From Streptomyces sp. FH025 (GTDB lineage: Bacteria > Actinomycetota > Actinomycetes > Streptomycetales > Streptomycetaceae): DNA of 34,687 bases. This document shows, one piece after another, positions 1 through 7,704 of this stretch. The translations under genes and the position numbers were made by a program. The stretch's first letter is position 1, and each line of letters begins with the position of its first letter. The notes beneath the pieces are model-generated. The model did not search any database. It saw nothing but the letters and a program-made list of their open reading frames with translations, and had not been told where the DNA came from. The stretch spans positions 1-34,687 of the forward strand of contig NZ_JAFLNG010000007.1 in assembly GCF_017427025.1 (NCBI RefSeq), given 5' to 3'.

Positions 1-307
1 CGGTGTCGGGAGTGCCCGCCGGGCCGGGCGGCGGCTCGGGCAGCTCGCTCTTGGGGACGGGCGTCTCGATCGGCGCGACGTCCGGCACGGCGACCGGCGC
101 GTTGCCGCAGGGCTTGCCCGCCGTGGACTCGGCGAGCGCCGGGTTGGGCGTGTAGGCGGCGGCCATCAGCAGGGCGGTCGGCACCGCGGCCATCGCCAGC
201 GCCCGGCCTCTCAGCCGGGCCCGTACCGGCGTGCGCGGGGCCGCGTGCCGGCCGGAGCGCTGCGCGGGAACGGTCGTACCGTCGGCTTGCTCGGCCGGCT
301 CGGTCAC
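1..307 (-). CDS. Secreted protein of a DUF6230/DUF6114 cluster, C-terminus outside window
   Basis: This is an open reading frame on the minus strand that runs off the left edge, so only about 102 residues are visible. The GTG start overlaps the TGA of the DUF6114 gene by 4 bases (GTGA), and a GGAGGAGG ribosome site lies just upstream, which implies translational coupling. The N-terminus has an Arg-rich stretch, a hydrophobic segment (MAAVPTALLMAAA) and an Ala-x-Ala-like site (NPALA then E), which together look like a signal peptide. After that comes a Pro-rich linker with one Cys (GKPCG). I do not recognise a catalytic domain in the visible part. Its position suggests an extracytoplasmic partner of the two membrane proteins upstream. 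Function unknown. Confidence 0.6.
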   Translation of the reverse strand, partial: MTEPAEQADGTTVPAQRSGRHAAPRTPVRARLRGRALAMAAVPTALLMAAAYTPNPALAESTAGKPCGNAPVAVPDVAPIETPVPKSELPEPPPGPAGTPDT

Positions 308-948
308 CGTGCCTCCTCCTGGTCCACGGCGCCGGCCTGCTGCGGCACGGCCTGGGCGGGCAGCTTGGTGGTGGGCGCCTCGACGGCGGGCGCGGCCTCG
401 ACGCCAGGCTCGGCCTCGGCAGCGGGCGCGGCCTCGGCGGCGACGCTCTGCGCCACGGCGTTCCCGGCCGCCGCGTCCTCGGCACCGTCCTTGCCCCGGC
501 GTCGGCGCCGGCCCTTGGCCGCCGTCTGCGCCGCGGGCTCCGGCAGCGGCGCCCAGGAGACCATCAGCCCGCCGCCGATCAGACCCGGCAGGATGGCCAG
601 TCCGAAGCCCCCCAGGTTGGAGACCGGGATCGAGACCAGCGTCAGCAGGATGGTGGCGATGCCCGCGAAGATCCGCACGGCCGGCTGGAACCACGCGGTC
701 AGCCCGAGCACGATCAGCAGCACGCCGATGATCAGCGCCCCGGCGCCCCCCGTGGTGGCCATGGCCACCGTCATGCCGCCCAACGAGAGCTTGGCGTACG
801 GGAAGTACATGATCGGGAGGCCGGCGATCATGGCCAGCAGACCGCCGTAGAACGGCCGCGTCCGACGGAACGTACGGAACACCCGGCGCACCCACTGGGC
901 GGGGTTCTCGTGCTCGGCGGGCCGGTATGGGGCAAGGGCGCTGGACAC
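304..948 (-). CDS. DUF6114-type integral membrane protein
   Basis: This is a 214-residue protein. The chosen start is the GTG 7 bases after a GAGGAG site; an ATG 63 bases further upstream has no ribosome site. The N-terminus is short and basic (RRVFRTFRRTRPFYGG) and is followed by about four hydrophobic helices over residues 33-135. The tail is about 75 residues long, begins with a run of basic residues and then becomes Ala/Glu/Pro-rich. This layout matches what I recall of the DUF6114 family, which usually sits directly downstream of DUF6230 in Streptomyces. It lies 132 bases after the DUF6230 gene, with a hairpin between them, and overlaps the next gene by 4 bases. The role is unknown; a membrane partner of the DUF6230 protein is an inference from co-location. 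Confidence 0.75.
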   Translation of the reverse strand: MSSALAPYRPAEHENPAQWVRRVFRTFRRTRPFYGGLLAMIAGLPIMYFPYAKLSLGGMTVAMATTGGAGALIIGVLLIVLGLTAWFQPAVRIFAGIATILLTLVSIPVSNLGGFGLAILPGLIGGGLMVSWAPLPEPAAQTAAKGRRRRRGKDGAEDAAAGNAVAQSVAAEAAPAAEAEPGVEAAPAVEAPTTKLPAQAVPQQAGAVDQEEAR

Positions 949-991
949 GGTGCAGCTCCTCGATGGTGTGAACGAGGGATGGACGAGACGC

Positions 992-1028
992 GGGATCCGG
1001 GGGCGGCGCACGCGCCGCCCCCGGTCCC
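992..1028 (-). terminator. Intercistronic hairpin between DUF6230 and DUF6114 genes
   Basis: A near-perfect GC stem has arms CCGGGGGCGGCGC (997-1009) and its complement (1012-1024), extended by GGGA/TCCC with one bulged T. It lies after the DUF6230 stop and before the DUF6114 start. It may attenuate transcription or protect the upstream mRNA, so that less DUF6114 is made than DUF6230. It lacks a U-tract, as is normal in streptomycetes. Confidence 0.55.
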
Positions 1029-1080
1029 ACGGGTGCCGTCAGAGCGGGCGGGCCGGGCCCGGTCCGCCGCCGTCAACGGC

Positions 1081-1743
1081 CTAGTAGCACTCGCCGGTAC
1101 CGTCGGTGTGCAGCGCGAGCTTCAGACCGGAGAGCTTGAAGGTGCCGGCCGAGGTGGCCCAGGCCTGCTGCTGGACGTTGTACAGATCGGCCTTGTCGGC
1201 GGCCTGGGCGAAGCCGGTCGCGCCGGACGGCAGGCCGCCGAGCTTGGACTTCCAGCCCTGGGTGGCCTCGCCCTTGAGGGTCGAGGCGTCCTGGCCGATG
1301 TTGATGTTGCTGAACTCGGCGTCCGCGTTCAGCTGGTCGAGGTCGATCAGCAGGTTCTTGGCGTAGACCTGCTTCTTGACGTCGTCGCTGTTGCCCGCCT
1401 CCAGGCGCAGAATGATCTTGGGCAGCTTCCACGGCAGGCCGGGGATGACGTTGGGGTCGGTCACCACGGACTGGCAGAGGCCCTTGATGGTGGCCTCGTC
1501 GAAGGCCGAGACGGCGACCGGGTGCGGAGTGCCGTTCGTCTCCACGTCGATCGAGCCGAACTGGGCGAAGTTCCTGCCGTGCAGCTCCGGCGTCGTGACC
1601 TTGAAGCTCTGGCCGGACACGCTGAACGAAGCCGCCAGCGCGCTGTTCGCGATCGAGACGCCCACCGCGGCGGTGGCCGCGATGCTCGGCACCATCACCA
1701 GGGCGAAGCGCTTCCAGCGGGTCTTGCCGTAGGTCTGGGACAT
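1081..1743 (-). CDS. DUF6230 family protein
   Basis: This is a 220-residue protein starting at ATG with an AGAAGGAGG site 7 bases upstream. The N-terminus (MSQTYGKTRWKRFALVMV) has a basic patch and then a single hydrophobic helix of about 24 residues ending in NSALAA. This could be a membrane anchor or an uncleaved signal. The rest looks beta-rich and ends in a Cys close to the C-terminus (GECY), with a second Cys near residue 114 that might pair with it. The pattern matches DUF6230, whose members were often labelled cholesterol esterase in older annotation without a visible serine hydrolase motif. I see no GxSxG here either, so I would not carry that name over. It is the first gene of the apparent operon with the DUF6114 gene. 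Confidence 0.8.
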   Translation of the reverse strand: MSQTYGKTRWKRFALVMVPSIAATAAVGVSIANSALAASFSVSGQSFKVTTPELHGRNFAQFGSIDVETNGTPHPVAVSAFDEATIKGLCQSVVTDPNVIPGLPWKLPKIILRLEAGNSDDVKKQVYAKNLLIDLDQLNADAEFSNINIGQDASTLKGEATQGWKSKLGGLPSGATGFAQAADKADLYNVQQQAWATSAGTFKLSGLKLALHTDGTGECY

Positions 1744-2299
1744 GCGAGTCCTCCTTCTAGGACGTACATCTCCGGCTCCCGGCGGCGCGTCCCGCACCGG
1801 TGGGGGCCTGGGATGGGAGAGAGCTACGTCCTCGGTAGCGGAGAAAGCCGTGGGCGTCGTCGGACGCGGGAGCGGCCTGCGCACTGCGGCACTCCCGTCC
1901 CCGCACCGGCCGTCCTTGCGGGACGACGGGTCGGACCGGCGACATCGGCGATCACCCCCGAGCGACAACCAGCGACCGCACGGGACCGCGCGGCCGGTCG
2001 AGGACAGGAACCGCCGTGGGACCGCGGATACCCCCCTGCCCTCCCTACCGTCGGCCGGGGCCGACGGATCGCCCGGTGGGGATCCCGCGCTCCTCGTGGC
2101 CGACCGGCTGTCGGAGGGTGTGGAGTCTGGGACCGGGCGTGGCCGATGCTGCTTGAATCCCCGGCGAAGCACAAGGGGTTGCTTACTGACGGGTAATGCA
2201 ACAGCAGGTGGCGTTGATCATGGAATTCGCCCGAGTTGCACAGTGTGTGACGCCTTGAAGGAATCGTGGCGACGAAATCCGCCGGAAACACCAGCGAAA
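1744..2299. other. Long leader/promoter region upstream of the DUF6230 gene
   Basis: This stretch holds no convincing gene. The DUF6230 frame stays open upstream to 2172, but the added peptide is Arg/Pro-rich low complexity without a ribosome site at its ATG. Two structured sites stand out: GCTAC-N7-GTAGC at 1823-1839 and the palindrome-like TTACTGACGGGTAA at 2183-2196. If the latter marks the promoter, the mRNA leader would be about 440 bases, unusually long. Confidence 0.5.
2183..2196. promoter_or_regulatory. Putative TetR-type operator TTAC-N6-GTAA
   Basis: TTACTGACGGGTAA resembles the site TTACTTACCAGTAA at 3772-3785 directly in front of the TetR gene. Read on the minus strand, both fit TTACYYRYCAGTAA. 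This suggests, by inference only, that the nearby TetR protein also binds upstream of the DUF6230 gene. Confidence 0.4.
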
Positions 2300-2338
2300 C
2301 ACCCGTGGGTGGTCACATTGCGTGACCACCCACGGGTG
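2300..2338. terminator. Strong hairpin terminator after the thioredoxin-like gene
   Basis: This is a perfect 17-bp inverted repeat (CACCCGTGGGTGGTCAC and its complement) around a 5-base loop, ATTGC. It lies about 105 bases past the stop of the minus-strand thioredoxin-like gene and separates that gene from the DUF6230 promoter region. The stem is symmetrical, so it could work in both directions. Confidence 0.8.
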
Positions 2339-2443
2339 AAATCAAGATTTGGTAAACCTCTGTCCGGTTGACCGGATTGTCGCCAAATCACCAGGCGACA
2401 CCGCAGGTCATCCGCCGTGCCAGGCACCGGACTTGGGCCGGGC

Positions 2444-3436
2444 TCAGAACAGCACGCGGGCCAGCGCCGTACGGGCCGCGACGACGCGCGGGTCCTCCGG
2501 GCCGATCACCTCGAACAGCTCCAGCAGACGCAGCCGGGCGGTGTCCCGGTCCTCGCCGGCCGTCCGCCCGACGGTGTCCACCAGGCGCCCGAAGGCGTCC
2601 TCGACGTGACCGCCGACCAGGTCCAGGTCGGCCGCCTGGAGCTGGACCTCGACGTTCTTCGGGTCGGCGGCCGCCGCCGTCCGGACGGTCTGGAGGTCCA
2701 GGCCCTCGATCCGCTTGAGCAGTTCGGCCTGGGCCAGGCCCAGCTTGGCCTCGGTGTTGCCCGGCTGGTCGACCAGCACGTTCCGGTACGCCTGGATGGC
2801 ACCGCCCAGGTCACCGGCGTCCAGCGCGTCGTGCGCGGCGGACAGCGCCGGGTCCTCGGGCCGCTGCGGGGCGGCGGCCGGGGCCTCGCCCGGGGCGACC
2901 GCGCCGCCGGCCACGCCGAAGCGCTGCTCGGCGACCAGGATCAGCTGGTCCAGGACCTTGCGGACGTTGGCGGCGCTCTCCGCGCCCTGGAACAGCGGCA
3001 CCAGCTGACCGGCCACCACAGCCATCACGGCCGGGATGCCCTGGATGCCGAACTGCTGGGCGATCAGCTGGTTGGCGTCCACGTCGATCTTGGCGAGCAC
3101 GAAGCGGCCGGCGTACTCCTCGGCCAGGCCCTCCAGGATCGGGCTGAGCTGCTTGCAGGGGCCGCACCACTCGGCCCAGAAGTCGATGACGACCGGCACC
3201 TCGGTGGAGCGCTGGACGACCTCGGCCTCGAAGGTGTCCTCGGTGACGTCGATGACGAGCTGGTAGGCGGGCTGGGCTGGGGCGACGCCGGACGCTTCGG
3301 CGGCGGCCGCCTGACGGGCCCGCTCGGCCCGGGCCTGCTCGGCCTTCTGGGCGGCCTCGCCGGCCGCCTTCACTGCGGCGAGGTCGACCGCACCGCGCAG
3401 GGCGGAGCTGTTGAGACGCGAATTCCGTGGCTGCAT
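2444..3436 (-). CDS. Thioredoxin-fold protein with C-terminal TPR-like domain
   Basis: This is a 330-residue cytoplasmic protein; no signal peptide is visible. The start is the ATG preceded by GGAGG; longer forms would run through low-complexity promoter DNA. Residues 1-55 are an Ala/Glu-rich, probably helical stretch. Residues 58-165 form a thioredoxin fold with the active site WCGPCK at 90-95 and a cis-proline region (GIQGIPAV). After residue 205 the protein is helical and TPR-like (AHDALDAGDLGGAIQAYRNV), matching the co-chaperone YbbN/CnoX layout and, as I recall, S. coelicolor SCO5419. It may act as a thiol-disulfide or holdase-type chaperone. Unlike E. coli YbbN, it keeps both active-site cysteines. 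It is transcribed divergently from the TetR gene. Confidence 0.85.
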   Translation of the reverse strand: MQPRNSRLNSSALRGAVDLAAVKAAGEAAQKAEQARAERARQAAAAEASGVAPAQPAYQLVIDVTEDTFEAEVVQRSTEVPVVIDFWAEWCGPCKQLSPILEGLAEEYAGRFVLAKIDVDANQLIAQQFGIQGIPAVMAVVAGQLVPLFQGAESAANVRKVLDQLILVAEQRFGVAGGAVAPGEAPAAAPQRPEDPALSAAHDALDAGDLGGAIQAYRNVLVDQPGNTEAKLGLAQAELLKRIEGLDLQTVRTAAAADPKNVEVQLQAADLDLVGGHVEDAFGRLVDTVGRTAGEDRDTARLRLLELFEVIGPEDPRVVAARTALARVLF

Positions 3437-3627
3437 GGCACCATCCTCCCCCGTCCGCGCTGCTCGCGGGCACCAACCTCCGGAAGTTCGCCCCGCGCGG
3501 GCTGCGCGGTGCGGGTTCCCGGACGGCGCCGCCCTCCCCCGGTAGCCTGAACCGTTCGGCGCGGATCCCCACCCGCACCCGCGCCGCTCCCGTCCCACGG
3601 GACGCGGCGCCTGGTTGTCACTGCTTT

Positions 3628-3644
3628 CGCTACGGGTCGTAGCG
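3628..3644. promoter_or_regulatory. 17-bp inverted repeat CGCTACG-GGT-CGTAGCG
   Basis: The 7-bp arms are perfect around GGT, midway between the divergent thioredoxin-like and TetR genes. A spacer variant with the same arms (GCTAC...GTAGC) occurs at 1823-1839 upstream of DUF6230. It could be an operator; no regulator can be assigned from sequence alone. Confidence 0.35.
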
Positions 3645-3771
3645 TAACTGGAGCCGGTGCCCCGGCCGCAAGCCCCACCGACGGTTCGGGGACGTGAGCT
3701 GCCCCACTTTCCCGGCCCGCCCGGCTGCCCGAATCGCCGAACAGTCGCTACCGTTACCAGCCCCACCCAAG

Positions 3772-3785
3772 TTACTTACCAGTAA
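3772..3785. promoter_or_regulatory. Putative autoregulatory operator of the TetR gene
   Basis: TTACTTACCAGTAA has perfect TTACT/AGTAA arms around four bases. It lies 5 bases before the AAGGAG ribosome site of the TetR gene, where a bound repressor would block transcription. TetR proteins commonly repress their own genes through such sites. Confidence 0.55.
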
Positions 3786-3801
3786 ATCGCAAGGAGACCC
3801 G

Positions 3802-4473
3802 GTGCCGGCCGCCCAGCCCTCCGCGAGCCCGGACCGCGCCGTCCGGGACAGCACGATCCGGGGCGGGGCGACCGCGTCCCGGGCCAAGGGCCGCCCGCGC
3901 AGCGCCGCCGCCGACCTCGCGATCCTCGACGCCACCCGCGAGACCCTCGCCGAACTCGGCTGGGGCGGGCTGACCATGGGCCACGTCGCGACCCGTGCCA
4001 AGGTCGCCAAGACCACCCTCTACCGCCGCTGGCCCTCCAAGAACGAACTCGTGGTCGACGCCGTGGCCAGCCTCTTCGACGAACTGGTGATGCCCGACCT
4101 CGGCGATCTGCGGTCCGACATCGAGGCCGTGGTGACCCAGTTCGCCGACCTGCTGGCCCGCCCGGAGACCCAGGCCGCCCTGCTCGCGCTGTTCGCCGAG
4201 GGCACCCGCGACCCGCAGCTGCGCCGCCGGATCCGCGAGGCGATCGTGGACCCGCAGAAGCGCCTGGTCCGGCAGGGCCGGGCGGCCGCCCAGGCCCGCG
4301 GCGAACTCGAACCGGACACCGACGCCGAGGGCGCCCGCGAGGAGGTCGACATCATCTTCGACACCATCGCGGGCACGGTCGAGCACCGCGTCCTGGTCAG
4401 CGGCGAGCCGATCACCCCCGAGTGGACCCGCCGCTTCACCGACCTGCTGCTCGGGCCGCTCACCGCGGCCTGA
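3802..4473 (+). CDS. TetR/AcrR-family transcriptional regulator
   Basis: This is a 223-residue protein. The chosen GTG start has AAGGAG 5 bases upstream and the palindromic site just before that; the longer open frame has no ribosome site. Residues 1-35 are a basic, probably disordered arm. Residues 38-84 form the TetR HTH, with TMGHVATRAKVAKTTLYRRW as turn and recognition helix, followed by SKNELV. The rest is an all-helical ligand and dimer domain. It resembles TetR proteins with a C-terminal domain of the TetR_C_11 or similar type. It is convergent with icmA, and its own operator resembles a site near the DUF6230 operon. Acyl-CoA or fatty-acid-like ligands are possible given the neighbours but not shown. 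Confidence 0.85.
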   Translation: MPAAQPSASPDRAVRDSTIRGGATASRAKGRPRSAAADLAILDATRETLAELGWGGLTMGHVATRAKVAKTTLYRRWPSKNELVVDAVASLFDELVMPDLGDLRSDIEAVVTQFADLLARPETQAALLALFAEGTRDPQLRRRIREAIVDPQKRLVRQGRAAAQARGELEPDTDAEGAREEVDIIFDTIAGTVEHRVLVSGEPITPEWTRRFTDLLLGPLTAA

Positions 4474-4501
4474 GCTCACGACGGCCCGAGCGCACGACGA
4501 A

Positions 4502-4533
4502 GCCGCCCCGCACGGACTTCCGTACGGGGCGGC
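4502..4533. terminator. Shared hairpin between convergent TetR gene and icmA
   Basis: The arms GCCGCCCCGCACGG and CCGTACGGGGCGGC form a 14-bp stem around ACTT. The single imperfect pair is G-U on the minus-strand transcript and a mismatch on the plus-strand one, so it should be more stable for icmA transcripts. Confidence 0.7.
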
Positions 4534-4546
4534 CCACTTCGCACTG

Positions 4547-6232
4547 TCAGAACATCGCGTTCTCCTGGTACGTCCCCCACTCCTGCCGCAGCGCGTTGCA
4601 GATCTCGCCCAGGGTGGCCTCGGCCCGCACCGCATCCAGCATCGGCGGGATCATCGACTCGCCCGAGCGCGCCGCCGCGAGCATGGCGTCCAGCCCGGCC
4701 CGCACCGCCGCGTCGTCCCGGGCCGCCTTGCGCTCGCCCAGCACCCGCACCTGCTCGCGTTCGACCTCGTGGCTGACCCGCAGGATCTCCAGTTCGGGGG
4801 TGACACTGCGCGGATGGCAGTTGACGCCGACCACGCGCTTCTCGCCCTTCTCCACCGCCTGCTGGTACTGGAAGGCCGCCTCGGCGATCTCCCCGGTGAA
4901 CCAGCCCTCCTCGATCCCGCGCAGGATGCCGGAGGTGATCGGGCCGATCTCGTGGTCCTCCCGGCCCTTGTCGAGGATCCGCCGGAAGATCGCCTCGGCC
5001 TGCTGCTCGATCCGGTCGGTCAGCGCCTCGACGTACCAGGAGCCGCCCAGCGGGTCGGCCACGTTGGTGACGCCGGTCTCCTCCATCAGCACCTGCTGGG
5101 TGCGCAGCGCGATCTCGGCGGCCTGCTCGGAGGGCAGCGCCAGGGTCTCGTCCAGCGCGTTGGTGTGCAGCGAGTTGGTGCCGCCGAGCACCGCGGAGAG
5201 CGCCTCGACGGCGGTGCGCACCACGTTGTTGTACGGCTGCTGCGCGGTGAGCGAGACGCCGGCGGTCTGGGTGTGGAACCGCAGCCACTGCGCCTTGTCG
5301 GTCTTGGCGCCGAAGCGGTCGCGCATCCAGCGGGCCCAGATCCGGCGCGCGGCGCGGAACTTGGCGATCTCCTCGAAGAAGTCCAGGTGCGCGTCGAAGA
5401 AGAAGGACAGGCCCGGCGCGAAGACGTCCACGTCCAGGCCGCGGGACAGGCCCAGCTCGACGTAGGCGAAGCCGTCCGCGAGGGTGTACGCCAGCTCCTG
5501 CGCGGCCGTCGCCCCGGCCTCGCGGATGTGGTAGCCGGAGACGGACAGCGGCTTGTAGGCCGGGATGCCCTGGGCGCAGTGGGCCATCAGGTCGCCGATC
5601 AGGCGCAGGTGCGGCTCGGGGGCGAAGAGCCACTCCTTCTGCGCGATGTACTCCTTGAAGATGTCCGTCTGGAGGGTGCCGTTGAGCACCGCCGGGTCCA
5701 CGCCCTGGCGCTCGGCGGCCACCAGGTACATGCAGAAGATCGGGACGGCCGGGCCGCTGATCGTCATCGAGGTGGTGACCTCGCCGAGCGGGATGCCGTT
5801 GAACAGCACCTCCATGTCGGCGGCCGAGTCGATGGCCACGCCGCAGTGGCCGACCTCGCCGAGCGAGCGCGGGTCGTCCGAGTCGTAGCCCATCAGGGTG
5901 GGCATGTCGAAGGCGACCGAGAGGCCGCCGCCGCCCGCCTCCAGGATCATCCGGTAGCGCTCGTTGGTCTGCTGCGCGTTGCCGAAGCCGGCGAACTGGC
6001 GGATGGTCCAGGTGCGGCCCCGGTAGCCGGTGGGGTGCAGTCCGCGGGTGTACGGGTACTCGCCCGGCCAGCCGATCCGCTCGAAGCCCTCGTAGGCCTG
6101 CCCGGGGGCGGGGCCGTACACCGGCTCGACCTCGTCGCCGGAGAGGGTGGTGAAGTCCGCGTCCCGCTTGCGGGCCTTGTCGTACCGCTGCTGCCAGCGC
6201 TGCCGTCCGCGCTCGATCTCCTCGGCGTCCAT
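4547..6232 (-). CDS. icmA: Isobutyryl-CoA mutase large subunit (IcmA)
   Basis: This is a 561-residue protein that interconverts isobutyryl-CoA and n-butyryl-CoA with coenzyme B12 when paired with a small B12-binding subunit (IcmB). The start is the ATG of [13 protein letters not shown], 8 bases after GGAGCGGAG; an ATG 15 codons further up lacks a good site. The sequence is a complete mutase TIM barrel: [13 protein letters not shown] near 74-86, [28 protein letters not shown], and [18 protein letters not shown]. It ends without the cobalamin domain (no DxHxxG), as expected for IcmA rather than a fused methylmalonyl-CoA mutase. It matches closely what I recall of S. cinnamonensis IcmA. icmB is not in the window. 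Upstream are two copies of a palindromic motif. Confidence 0.88.
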   Translation of the reverse strand: MDAEEIERGRQRWQQRYDKARKRDADFTTLSGDEVEPVYGPAPGQAYEGFERIGWPGEYPYTRGLHPTGYRGRTWTIRQFAGFGNAQQTNERYRMILEAGGGGLSVAFDMPTLMGYDSDDPRSLGEVGHCGVAIDSAADMEVLFNGIPLGEVTTSMTISGPAVPIFCMYLVAAERQGVDPAVLNGTLQTDIFKEYIAQKEWLFAPEPHLRLIGDLMAHCAQGIPAYKPLSVSGYHIREAGATAAQELAYTLADGFAYVELGLSRGLDVDVFAPGLSFFFDAHLDFFEEIAKFRAARRIWARWMRDRFGAKTDKAQWLRFHTQTAGVSLTAQQPYNNVVRTAVEALSAVLGGTNSLHTNALDETLALPSEQAAEIALRTQQVLMEETGVTNVADPLGGSWYVEALTDRIEQQAEAIFRRILDKGREDHEIGPITSGILRGIEEGWFTGEIAEAAFQYQQAVEKGEKRVVGVNCHPRSVTPELEILRVSHEVEREQVRVLGERKAARDDAAVRAGLDAMLAAARSGESMIPPMLDAVRAEATLGEICNALRQEWGTYQENAMF

Positions 6233-6282
6233 GGGCCGAACTCCGCTCCGTACGGCCGCCTCGCCACCGGGCGGCACAGCTA

Positions 6283-6320
6283 TTAGGACGTCCTAGTAAT
6301 TTACTCGGACGTCCTAGTAG
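6283..6320. promoter_or_regulatory. Double palindromic operator upstream of icmA
   Basis: GGACGTCCTAGTA occurs at 6286-6298 and again at 6307-6319, exactly 21 bases apart, or two helical turns. Each copy lies in a larger near-palindrome (TAGGACGTCCTA-like). The pair lies 51-88 bases upstream of the icmA start, where a promoter would be. Two dimers could bind cooperatively on one DNA face. The regulator is not known to me. Confidence 0.6.
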
Positions 6321-6350
6321 TTGTCGACGGACAAAGGCCCCGAAACGCCG

Positions 6351-6386
6351 GGAGCGTCCCTCCCCCGGTCGGGGAAGGGACGCTCC
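6351..6386 (-). terminator. Terminator after the first DUF3817 gene
   Basis: GGAGCGTCCCTCCCC pairs with GGGGAAGGGACGCTCC, with one bulged A, around a 5-base loop CGGTC. It lies 34 bases past the DUF3817 stop on the minus strand and insulates that gene from the icmA promoter. Confidence 0.75.
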
Positions 6387-6419
6387 GGTACGGAATGCCC
6401 CGGTACGTGGTGCCCGGGT

Positions 6420-6761
6420 TCAGACGCCCGCCGCCTGGCGGGCGCCCTCGCCCGCCGGGAGCTTCGCGGCGGCCTCGTGGGCCACCTTGCGCTCGAAGAC
6501 GAAGGAGAGGAACGGGATGCAGCCCGCGGCCAGGGTCAGCACGAGCCGGCCGACCGGCCACTTCAGCTTCTGCCCGAGCAGGAAGGTCACCACGAAGTAC
6601 CCGATGTACAGGTAGCCGTGCAGCATCGCGACGTAGGTGGTCACGTCCTTGGCGGCGTCGAAGCCGTACTTCGCGATCATGAAGCCGCAGAACACCAGCA
6701 GGGCCGTACCGGTCGCAATGGCCAGGCCGCGGTACCAGCCCAGCAGGGGGGTCGCCTTCAT
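6420..6761 (-). CDS. DUF3817 integral membrane protein (copy 1)
   Basis: This is a 113-residue protein starting at ATG after GAGGAAG. It has three predicted hydrophobic helices (about 10-30, 42-64 and 69-88). The sequence begins LGWYRGLAIATG and contains HGYLYIGYFV, the conserved His-Gly region of DUF3817. The tail is hydrophilic and Ala-rich. DUF3817 proteins are small actinobacterial membrane proteins of unknown function. It lies 76 bases downstream of the MarR gene on the same strand and may be co-transcribed with it. A second DUF3817 gene lies at 11631-11942, on the far side of the two protease genes. Confidence 0.82.
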   Translation of the reverse strand: MKATPLLGWYRGLAIATGTALLVFCGFMIAKYGFDAAKDVTTYVAMLHGYLYIGYFVVTFLLGQKLKWPVGRLVLTLAAGCIPFLSFVFERKVAHEAAAKLPAGEGARQAAGV

Positions 6762-6837
6762 ACTCTTCCTCGCCTCGCTCGGCAGTTTCGGCCGGTACGC
6801 CCGGATCCGCGCACCGCTCCCACGAGGGTAGCCGTCC

Positions 6838-7374
6838 TCACGGCCGCTCCTGCGCAGCCCCCTCGTCCGGCTCGGAGAAGTCGCCGGCCGCGATCCGCAG
6901 CGGCCTGAGCAGTTCGAACACCTGGCGGCACTGCTCGGGGCCGTACTCCTCCAGCCCGAACTCCATCGCCATGAGCTCCCGGGTGGCCTCCTCGACCACC
7001 TCGCGCCCGCGCTCGGTGATCGCGGCGAGCACCCCGCGGCCGTCCAGCGGGTTGGGGCGGCGGGCGACCAGGCCGGCCCGCTCCAGCCGGTCGACGGTGT
7101 TGGTGACGCTGGTCGGGTGGACCATCAGCCGCTCGCCGATCTTGGACAGCGAGAGCTCGCCGGTCCGGCTGAAGGTCAGCAGCACCAGCGCCTCGTAGCG
7201 GGCGAAGGTCAGCCCGTACGGCTTGAGCACCGCGTCGACCCGGGAGAGCAGGATCTGGTGGGCGCGCATGATCGAGGTGATCGCCGCCATCGAGGGGACT
7301 CCGCCCCAGCGGCGGGTCCACAGTTCGTCGGCGCGGGCGATCGGATCGAAGTCGAGTGCGAGGGGCTTGGCCAC
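6838..7374 (-). CDS. MarR-family transcriptional regulator (first)
   Basis: This is a 178-residue protein. The start is the GTG of VAKPLALDFDPIARADELW, which aligns with the usual N-terminus I recall for the SCO5413 family. A TACGGT box lies exactly 6 bases before this GTG, so the mRNA may be leaderless. An AAGGAG sequence is also present but only 0-1 base from the GTG, too close for a normal ribosome site. The central winged helix includes LSKIGERLMVHPTSVTNTVD (recognition helix) and the wing NPLDGRGVLAAITERG. Like most MarR proteins it probably binds a short palindrome as a dimer and answers to a small ligand. It sits with the DUF3817 gene downstream and is divergent from the M4 proteases. 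Confidence 0.85.
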   Translation of the reverse strand: MAKPLALDFDPIARADELWTRRWGGVPSMAAITSIMRAHQILLSRVDAVLKPYGLTFARYEALVLLTFSRTGELSLSKIGERLMVHPTSVTNTVDRLERAGLVARRPNPLDGRGVLAAITERGREVVEEATRELMAMEFGLEEYGPEQCRQVFELLRPLRIAAGDFSEPDEGAAQERP

Positions 7375-7380
7375 CTCCTT

Positions 7381-7386
7381 ACCGTA
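7381..7386 (-). promoter_or_regulatory. -10-like TACGGT box 6 bases before MarR GTG
   Basis: On the minus strand TACGGT is followed by exactly six bases and the GTG start, which would place the transcript start at or next to the start codon. A matching -35 was not obvious. Confidence 0.4.
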
Positions 7387-7651
7387 CCGGCGCGCGGGAC
7401 GCGCGCTACCAGCCGTCCTGATGGTGGACAAGCGCGACGCGTGGCGGGAACCCGCCAATCGGACGGCCAGGTCCATACCTGGACATTGCGCCGGTGTGAA
7501 CGCCCGGCAACGGGCTCCGGGCGCACCGGGGTTGGCCGTCGAACGACCCAACGCCGCACTATCAGGCCTCGGTTCGGACCGGAACCCGCTGAAAGACAGG
7601 GCGGGAAGTCCGCTTTGTCCTTCCGTTCACAATCCTTTGTCTTGGCGGGCC

Positions 7652-7704
7652 TTGGCCAATTCATGAGCAAGACCTGTCATTTGATTTGCTCGATTGTCAT
7701 GCTT
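7652..7704 (+). promoter_or_regulatory. Upstream block of first M4 gene shared with second
   Basis: TGGCCAAT, 13 bases, CTGTC, 12 bases, then CGATTGTCATGCTT. The same three blocks with identical spacing recur at 9674-9726 before the second M4 gene, at a similar distance from the GTG (about 181 and 187 bases). The intervening bases differ, which points to a conserved control site. TTGTCA could serve as a -35 element. TGGCCAATTC is one mismatch from the AdpA consensus TGGCSNGWWY, but this is weak evidence. Confidence 0.5.

Larger units (their letters stand above)
3437..3801. other. Divergent promoter region, thioredoxin-like gene / TetR gene
   Basis: This is 365 bases without a gene. It contains the inverted repeat CGCTACG-GGT-CGTAGCG (3628-3644) and the TetR-type site at 3772-3785. 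I see no supported ORF. Confidence 0.6.

Noticed and set aside
1824-2291. Arg/Pro-rich 155-codon frame upstream of the DUF6230 gene
   Set aside because: It has no ribosome site or recognisable domain, and it lies in sequence with operator-like and terminator elements.
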